DNA of 38,378 nucleotides, from NCBI GenBank assembly GCA_030650525.1, contig JAUSDQ010000323.1:1-38378 (forward strand), read 5' to 3'. Positions 33,104-38,378 of the stretch are shown piece by piece (the first letter of the stretch is position 1; each line of letters starts with the position of its first letter). A model generated the notes under the pieces. That model had not been told where the DNA came from. It worked only from the letters and a program-made list of their open reading frames with translations, and did no database searches. Position numbers and translations under genes: made by a program. The DNA comes from Sulfuricaulis sp. (GTDB lineage: Bacteria > Pseudomonadota > Gammaproteobacteria > Acidiferrobacterales > Sulfurifustaceae).

Positions 33104-34651
33104 TTATATCGGTTGACCCACCTGAGGATGCGTGCGCTCCGCCGGCGCAATCAACTTGTTCAGAGCGTTAAGATACGCCTTGGCCGAGGCCACGACAATA
33201 TCGGTATCCGCCCCGTGACCGTTGACAATGCGCCCGCCGCGCTCCAGACGTACGGTCACTTCGCCCTGTGAATCGGTGCCGCTGGTAATATTATTGACCG
33301 AATAGAGCAGCAGCTGACCCTGATTGCCCGCCACGCTGTCGATCGCCTTGAACGCGGCGTCCACCGGACCGCTGCCTGGAGCGCCAGCCTTTTTTTCCCC
33401 GCCATTGACCGCGAGCGTCACATCGGCAAAGGGAATTTCGCCGGTCTGGGAACAGACCCTGAGAGACACCAGCCGATAATGCTCGTTCTCCTGCTCCAGA
33501 TCCGCTTCGGTCACCAACGCCTGCAAGTCTTCATCGAAGATTTCATGCTTCTTGTCGGCCAGATCCTTGAAACGCTCAAACGCCGAGTTCAACTCCTGCT
33601 CGGTCTTGAACTCGATGTTCAGTTCCTTGAGACGGCTTTTAAAAGCGTTGCGCCCGGAATGCTTGCCAAGCACCATGCGATTCGCCATCCAACCGACATC
33701 CTCGGCGCGCATGATTTCGTAGGTCTCGCGCTTCTTGATGACGCCGTCTTGATGAATGCCCGATTCGTGGGCGAAGGCATTCGCCCCCACGATGGCCTTG
33801 TTCGGCTGCACCGGAAAACCGGTGATACTGGACACCAGGCGGCTCGCGGGAACGATCTGAGTCGTGTCGATGCGCGTGTCACAGGAGAAGATATCGCGGC
33901 GTGTACGCACCGCCATCACCACTTCCTCCAAGGACGCGTTGCCCGCGCGCTCACCCAATCCATTTATGGTGCATTCCACTTGGCGTGCGCCGTTCAGCAC
34001 CGCCGCAAGCGAATTGGCCACGGCCAACCCAAGATCGTTGTGGCAATGCGTCGACCAGATCGCCTTGTCGGCGTTTGGCACACGCTCGATCAAAGTCTTG
34101 ATACGCTCGCCCCAGGCATGGGGAATGCTGTAACCGACGGTATCGGGGACATTGACAGTCTTGGCCCCGGCGGCGATCGCCGCCTCGAACACGCGGCACA
34201 GAAAATCCATGTCGGAACGGACGGCGTCTTCCGCCGAAAACTCCACATCGTCCGTGTACTGGCGCGCACGCTTCACCATGGACACCACGCGCTCCAGCAC
34301 CTGATCCGGCGTCATGCGCAGCTTGTGCTGCATGTGGATCGGACTGGTGGCGATGAAGGTATGAATGCGGCCGCGCCTGGCGGGTTTGATCGCCTCGGCC
34401 GCGCGATCGATATCTTTCTCCACGGCGCGCGCCAGCGCGCAGACGATACTGTCCTTCACCTCCTCGGCCACGGCTTTCACTGCCTCGAAATCACCGGGAC
34501 TGGCCACCGGGAAACCGGCTTCGATGATGTCCACACGCATGCGCTCCAGCACCTTGGCGATGCGCACCTTTTCCTCGCGTGTCATGGAGGCGCCGGGGCT
34601 TTGTTCGCCGTCGCGTAACGTCGTGTCAAAAATAATCAATGAATCGTTCAT
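33104..34651 (-). CDS. leuA: 2-Isopropylmalate synthase LeuA
   Basis: First committed step of leucine synthesis: acetyl-CoA plus 2-oxoisovalerate gives 2-isopropylmalate. The ATG at 34651 starts the conserved [20 protein letters not shown]. The frame upstream to 34777 crosses a non-coding repeat (copy D), so it is not part of the protein. At 515 residues it has the normal length, with a metal-dependent TIM barrel (HCHNDLGLA motif, GIHQDGVIK) and a C-terminal leucine-sensing domain. It is the last gene of the leftward ilvC-psd-pssA-leuA run, but a 356-base gap separates it from pssA, so it may have its own promoter. Confidence 0.96.
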   Translation of the reverse strand: MNDSLIIFDTTLRDGEQSPGASMTREEKVRIAKVLERMRVDIIEAGFPVASPGDFEAVKAVAEEVKDSIVCALARAVEKDIDRAAEAIKPARRGRIHTFIATSPIHMQHKLRMTPDQVLERVVSMVKRARQYTDDVEFSAEDAVRSDMDFLCRVFEAAIAAGAKTVNVPDTVGYSIPHAWGERIKTLIERVPNADKAIWSTHCHNDLGLAVANSLAAVLNGARQVECTINGLGERAGNASLEEVVMAVRTRRDIFSCDTRIDTTQIVPASRLVSSITGFPVQPNKAIVGANAFAHESGIHQDGVIKKRETYEIMRAEDVGWMANRMVLGKHSGRNAFKSRLKELNIEFKTEQELNSAFERFKDLADKKHEIFDEDLQALVTEADLEQENEHYRLVSLRVCSQTGEIPFADVTLAVNGGEKKAGAPGSGPVDAAFKAIDSVAGNQGQLLLYSVNNITSGTDSQGEVTVRLERGGRIVNGHGADTDIVVASAKAYLNALNKLIAPAERTHPQVGQPI

Positions 34652-34709
34652 GGTGTTCTCTCTGCGAAAATGTAGCCCTGCTTCGGCCAAATGGTTTTCC
34701 TCCAACTCC

Positions 34710-34748
34710 CCCTCTCCCGCGATAGCGGGAGAGGGCAAGGGGTGAGGG
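34710..34748. repeat. CCCTCTCCC palindromic repeat, copy D
   Basis: Inverse-orientation copy: CCCTCTCCCGC, a short loop, GCGGGAGAGGG, then GGGTGAGGG. It lies in the leuA 5' region. An open frame reads through it upstream of the true leuA start. Confidence 0.85.
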
Positions 34749-34859
34749 CGTGTCCTGTCATTCATGACCGTGGACATGATTTTTTCAAATCATGCGCACT
34801 AATAACAGGTTCTTGGGTGCGTATTATATTCCTCGCCAGGAAGGGGGGTTAGTTTGCGC

Positions 34860-34958
34860 CTAGCGGCGCAGCAGCAGGGTGACAAGCGACGCGGTCGCGA
34901 ATGCCGTCTCGCGGCGGAACGGGCTGACGTCGGGGAAAATGGCTATACGGCTTGGCAT
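34860..34958 (-). other. Possible leucine-rich leader peptide upstream of leuA
   Basis: A 32-codon frame, MPSRIAIFPDV onward, ends with SLVTLLLRR and a TAG. Four of the last eight codons are leucine, plus a valine, as in attenuation leaders of leucine operons. There is no ribosome binding site, and a candidate -10 box for leuA lies downstream of it, both of which weaken the case. No clear terminator/antiterminator pair with a U-tract is seen before leuA. Confidence 0.25.
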
Positions 34959-35007
34959 GGTCAAAGCATAATTGAAATTTGGAAAAAGATAAACCCGGCC
35001 GGGTGCC

Positions 35008-35796
35008 TCACATACCGCGGGGGTGTTTTCCGCTGGGGTCCTTTTCCTCCCGGTGCACCCGCCGCCGAAACAGAATCGCCGTCGGGCCGGACAGCGCATA
35101 CAAAAAGAAAGTCAGGAACAGCACCTGCGGAGGGTCCTGAAACAGCAGCACAAACGCCAGCGGCAGCGCGAGAATCGTCATGAACGACACCCGTCCGCGC
35201 AGGTCGACGTCCTTGAAACTGCGGTAGCGGACATTGCTGACCATCAGCACCCCCGCCATCACCGTCACGACCAGGGCGGCAATGCTGATTTCCCTTCCGG
35301 GCACGCCACTGGCGTGCAGCACCCACACAAAGCCGACCACCAGTGCCGCCGCGGCCGGGCTCGGCAGTCCGCGGAAATAACGCTTGTCGTGCAGGCCGAC
35401 CTGGGTATTGAATCGCGCCAGACGTAGGCCGGCGCCGGCCGTATAAATAAACGCCGCGAGCCACCCGAGTTTGCCCATGCCGGAGAGCGCCCATTCGTAC
35501 ATGATGAGCGCCGGCGCGAGACCGAAGGAAACCATGTCCACCAGGCTGTCGTACTGGGCGCCGAAGTCGCTTTCCGTATGGGTCAGGCGCGCGATCCGGC
35601 CATCGAGCGCATCCAGAATCATGGCGATGAAAATGGCCAGCGGGGCGTATTCGAAGCTCCCGTTCATCGCCTGCACAATGGCATAGAAACCGGCGAACAG
35701 ATTGGCCGTGGTAAACAGGCTCGGGAGAATATAAATGCCCCGGCGCCGGCGTTTCTCCTCGGTCACGGGTGCATCATCGTCGAAATGCTCCATCAA
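35008..35796 (-). CDS. pssA: CDP-diacylglycerol-serine O-phosphatidyltransferase PssA
   Basis: Membrane enzyme making phosphatidylserine from CDP-diacylglycerol and serine. The 262-residue protein has the CDP-alcohol phosphatidyltransferase signature (62-87: DALDGRIAR, then G79, D83 and D87 in FGAQYDSLVD) and about eight hydrophobic helices. It is the membrane-bound class II type, not the soluble E. coli form. It lies 14 bases after psd, the next enzyme of the pathway. Confidence 0.95.
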   Translation of the reverse strand: MMEHFDDDAPVTEEKRRRRGIYILPSLFTTANLFAGFYAIVQAMNGSFEYAPLAIFIAMILDALDGRIARLTHTESDFGAQYDSLVDMVSFGLAPALIMYEWALSGMGKLGWLAAFIYTAGAGLRLARFNTQVGLHDKRYFRGLPSPAAAALVVGFVWVLHASGVPGREISIAALVVTVMAGVLMVSNVRYRSFKDVDLRGRVSFMTILALPLAFVLLFQDPPQVLFLTFFLYALSGPTAILFRRRVHREEKDPSGKHPRGM

Positions 35797-35810
35797 CTCT
35801 CCAGAACCTC

Positions 35811-36455
35811 TTAAGGCGTGAAACGCGCGATCACGTCGGATGCACCTTTAACACTGTCGCCCAACGATACTTCGAATTTTGCGTTCAGCGGAAGATACAC
35901 ATCCACGCGCGAGCCAAAGCGTATGAAGCCATAACGCGCACCGCACTCGACCCGCTCGCCGGGCTTTACATAACACAGTATACGCCGTGCAATCAGACCG
36001 GCAACCTGTACCACCACCACGTCCTGCCCCTGTTCCGTCCGTATCCACAGGGCATTGCGCTCGTTGTCGAGCGAGGCCTTATCCAGCGCGGCATTGACGA
36101 ATTTGCCCGGGCGGTACCATTGTTCCTTGATAGTCCCGGTCACGGGGATGCGGTTGGAATGAACGTTGAACACGTTCATGAAAACACTCACGCGTTTGGC
36201 CGGGCGCTTGAGATAAGGATCCTCGACCTCGCCTAACGCGATCACCTTTCCGTCCGCGGGACAGATGACGACGCCGGGTGTATCCGGGATCTGCCGCGGC
36301 GGATCGCGGAAGAACTGGAGGATAAAAACGAGAACAATCCAGAAAGGCACGGCCCATAAGGGTCCGGCAAAATAATGCACGGCCAGCGCCGCGCTCGCGG
36401 CCAGCGCGATATGCCACCGGCCCTCGCGGGCCAGGATGGGGTATTTATTTTCCAT
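35811..36455 (-). CDS. psd: Phosphatidylserine decarboxylase (short form)
   Basis: Pyruvoyl enzyme converting phosphatidylserine to phosphatidylethanolamine. At 214 residues it is the short type found in alpha- and betaproteobacteria and archaea. N-terminal membrane segments (about 14-48) are followed by the catalytic fold with [10 protein letters not shown] and [12 protein letters not shown]. Self-cleavage occurs at Gly181-Ser182 in [12 protein letters not shown]. It is operonic with pssA. Confidence 0.94.
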   Translation of the reverse strand: MENKYPILAREGRWHIALAASAALAVHYFAGPLWAVPFWIVLVFILQFFRDPPRQIPDTPGVVICPADGKVIALGEVEDPYLKRPAKRVSVFMNVFNVHSNRIPVTGTIKEQWYRPGKFVNAALDKASLDNERNALWIRTEQGQDVVVVQVAGLIARRILCYVKPGERVECGARYGFIRFGSRVDVYLPLNAKFEVSLGDSVKGASDVIARFTP

Positions 36456-36485
36456 ATATATTATTTTGGAACCTATCTCAAAACC

Positions 36486-36508
36486 CCCTCTCCCCGGAGG
36501 GGAGAGGG
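36486..36508. repeat. CCCTCTCCC palindromic repeat, core only (copy E)
   Basis: A perfect palindrome CCCTCTCC/GGAGAGGG with a short centre, without the GGGTGAGGG arm. It lies between ilvC and psd and could act as an RNA-stabilising hairpin for the upstream ilvC message. Confidence 0.85.
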
Positions 36509-36522
36509 ATTATGATATAGCT

Positions 36523-37548
<1,026 letters not shown>

Positions 37549-37595
37549 CTAAGATTTTAGATAACTACTGTAGTGGTCAACCCAACCCGAACACC

Positions 37596-37643
37596 CTAGC
37601 TAAGACCATTTTCATATTCCATCGGGGTCCGATACCCCAGGGT
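37596..37643 (-). pseudogene. C-terminal remnant of an IS3-family transposase
   Basis: Fifteen codons, TLGYRTPMEYENGLS plus TAG, match the C-terminus of IS3-family OrfB integrases (the TLGY-x-TP end of the catalytic domain). Upstream the match stops abruptly next to the Y1 transposase 3' flank. The rest of the element is gone. Confidence 0.7.
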
Positions 37644-37647
37644 CCCA

Positions 37648-37676
37648 CATGGGGTCAGGTCTTGCAATGCAACATC
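37648..37676. repeat. Flank of the Y1 transposase (GGGGTCAGGTCTTGCAATGC type)
   Basis: The sequence GGGGTCAGGTCTTGCA is typical of stretches found beside REP-associated tyrosine transposases. It sits between the IS3 remnant and the transposase stop, and may mark the element's boundary. Confidence 0.4.
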
Positions 37677-38378
37677 TCATGACTGTTCTCCTGCTGGCGC
37701 TCGCCGCCCCACCGCGCGACTGACCGTACTGTAATGCACCTTGAAGTGTTTGGCGATCTGGGCCAGGGTGTAACCGCCGCTTTGATAGGCGGCGGTCATG
37801 GCTTGTTTGGGATCGCGTGCGTGGTGCACATAGTGCTCGATCGGCTTGGGATCGGGCCGGCGTTGCGCACGCGGGACCTCTTTCAGCCGCTCTTCGGCGG
37901 TGACGCGACGGTGCAGTTTCTTGACGAAGGCTTCGTCACCCAGGTAGATCTGTCCACGCAGATGTTGCCAGATTTTAGGCTGATCTTTGCCGTCGGCGAC
38001 GAAGCGGACATAACGTTGTCGAGCGTCGCTACGACGGGGAGCGAGTTGCGCGAGCAGAAAGTCCGTCTCCAGCCACGCGGGCGCCGGGGCTCTGCCGATC
38101 ATGGCGCGGTAGCTGCTCCAGGGGTACTGACCCGCCGATTTGACCATGCCGGCGCGCACGGGATTTAAGACGACGTAGCGGGCCAGTTCGAGCAGGTACG
38201 GGTCCTTGTCGACCAGGATGGCGGTGTAACGGCCTTGGAAGAGATGTCCGACTTGGCGATGGCGACGGTTGAAGGCTTGGGTATAGACACCGTTTAACTG
38301 GCGCATGCCGCGCGCGAGGTTCGGCTCGGGGGTTTCGATCACGAGGTGATAGTGGTTGCTCATGAGGCAATAGGCATG
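37677..38378 (-). CDS. REP-associated tyrosine transposase (Y1 family), 5' end outside window
   Basis: Single-strand transposase of the IS200-related RAYT group, linked to REP-type palindromes. The frame stays open to the right edge (HAYCLMSNHYHLV), so the ATG at 38363 is internal. HYH is the metal-binding HUH motif. Family sequences GVYTQAFNRRHRQVGHLFQGRY and ELARYVVLNPVRAGMV follow, with YPWSSYRAM near the middle. A C-terminal extension (about the last 50 residues) contains a helix-turn-helix-like segment (YTLAQIAKHFKVHYSTVSRAVG). No frameshift is visible in the seen part. Confidence 0.92.
   Translation of the reverse strand, partial: HAYCLMSNHYHLVIETPEPNLARGMRQLNGVYTQAFNRRHRQVGHLFQGRYTAILVDKDPYLLELARYVVLNPVRAGMVKSAGQYPWSSYRAMIGRAPAPAWLETDFLLAQLAPRRSDARQRYVRFVADGKDQPKIWQHLRGQIYLGDEAFVKKLHRRVTAEERLKEVPRAQRRPDPKPIEHYVHHARDPKQAMTAAYQSGGYTLAQIAKHFKVHYSTVSRAVGRRAPAGEQS

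Larger units (their letters stand above)
34652..35007. other. Intergenic region between pssA and leuA
   Basis: The region holds repeat copy D (34710-34748), a hairpin with eight-base arms (CATGATTT at 34775-34782, AAATCATG at 34787-34794), and a TATAAT on the minus strand (34828-34823) that could be the leuA -10 box. It also contains a short frame (34860-34958, minus) encoding 32 residues that ends LVTLLLRR, described separately. None of these is certain. Confidence 0.5.

Noticed and set aside
34652-34777. N-terminal extension of leuA
   Set aside because: The frame is open but passes through the dispersed repeat (34710-34748). LeuA similarity begins at the ATG at 34651.

Overview
The window reads as a chromosomal segment of a Gram-negative proteobacterium, most likely a gammaproteobacterium. 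The evidence is the System I cytochrome c maturation genes, the LptF/LptG lipopolysaccharide export pair, a DsbB homologue, RF3, a cold-shock protein, and an ilvC-psd-pssA-leuA cluster. GC content looks moderately high. A sulfur- or ammonia-oxidiser-like lineage (for example Acidiferrobacterales or Chromatiales relatives) would fit, but that is only inference from gene content and order. Functions were assigned by reading the translations; no database search was possible.

Layout. 1-5125: a cytochrome c maturation locus split into two convergent arms. ccmE (cut by the left edge) and ccmG/dsbE run rightwards; ccmF, ccmH and ccmI run leftwards, followed by a lytic transglycosylase. 5126-8597: accessory ground with an RDD membrane protein, a ParE-type toxin-antitoxin pair, an ice-binding-like (DUF3494) secreted protein, and two repeat-rich non-coding stretches. 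8598-11168: a secreted GDSL esterase with a PEP-CTERM-like tail, DsbB, and a periplasmic protein with two thioredoxin folds. 11198-20711: lptG and lptF diverging from pepA, holC, a large repetitive Pro/Glu-rich protein, and valS. 20855-27099: a secreted FKBP isomerase, a four-cysteine protein paired with a ParS/MbcA-like protein, RF3, a cold-shock protein, a cysteine-less YbbN-type thioredoxin-TPR protein, a Sel1 protein, and a YbaK deacylase. 27271-31443: a degenerate cNMP-binding-fold protein divergent from a PDC-sensor protein, a Nudix hydrolase, and an M48 lipoprotein protease. 31725-37539: rimI, udg, leuA, pssA, psd and ilvC, all leftward. 37596-38378: an IS3-family transposase remnant and a REP-associated (Y1) transposase cut by the right edge.

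How the genes work together. CcmE/F/G/H/I, DsbB and the double-thioredoxin protein all serve periplasmic thiol chemistry or heme attachment. LptF/LptG, PssA, Psd, the lytic transglycosylase and the M48 protease serve the envelope. ilvC and leuA are the branched-chain amino acid steps that flank the two phospholipid genes.

The least expected features are these: a palindromic intergenic-type repeat inserted in frame inside valS, with relatives at four other loci in the window; an unrecognised four-cysteine protein coupled to a ParS/MbcA-like protein without a RES toxin; and a 707-residue repetitive protein between holC and valS. I see no rRNA, tRNA, CRISPR array or prophage.
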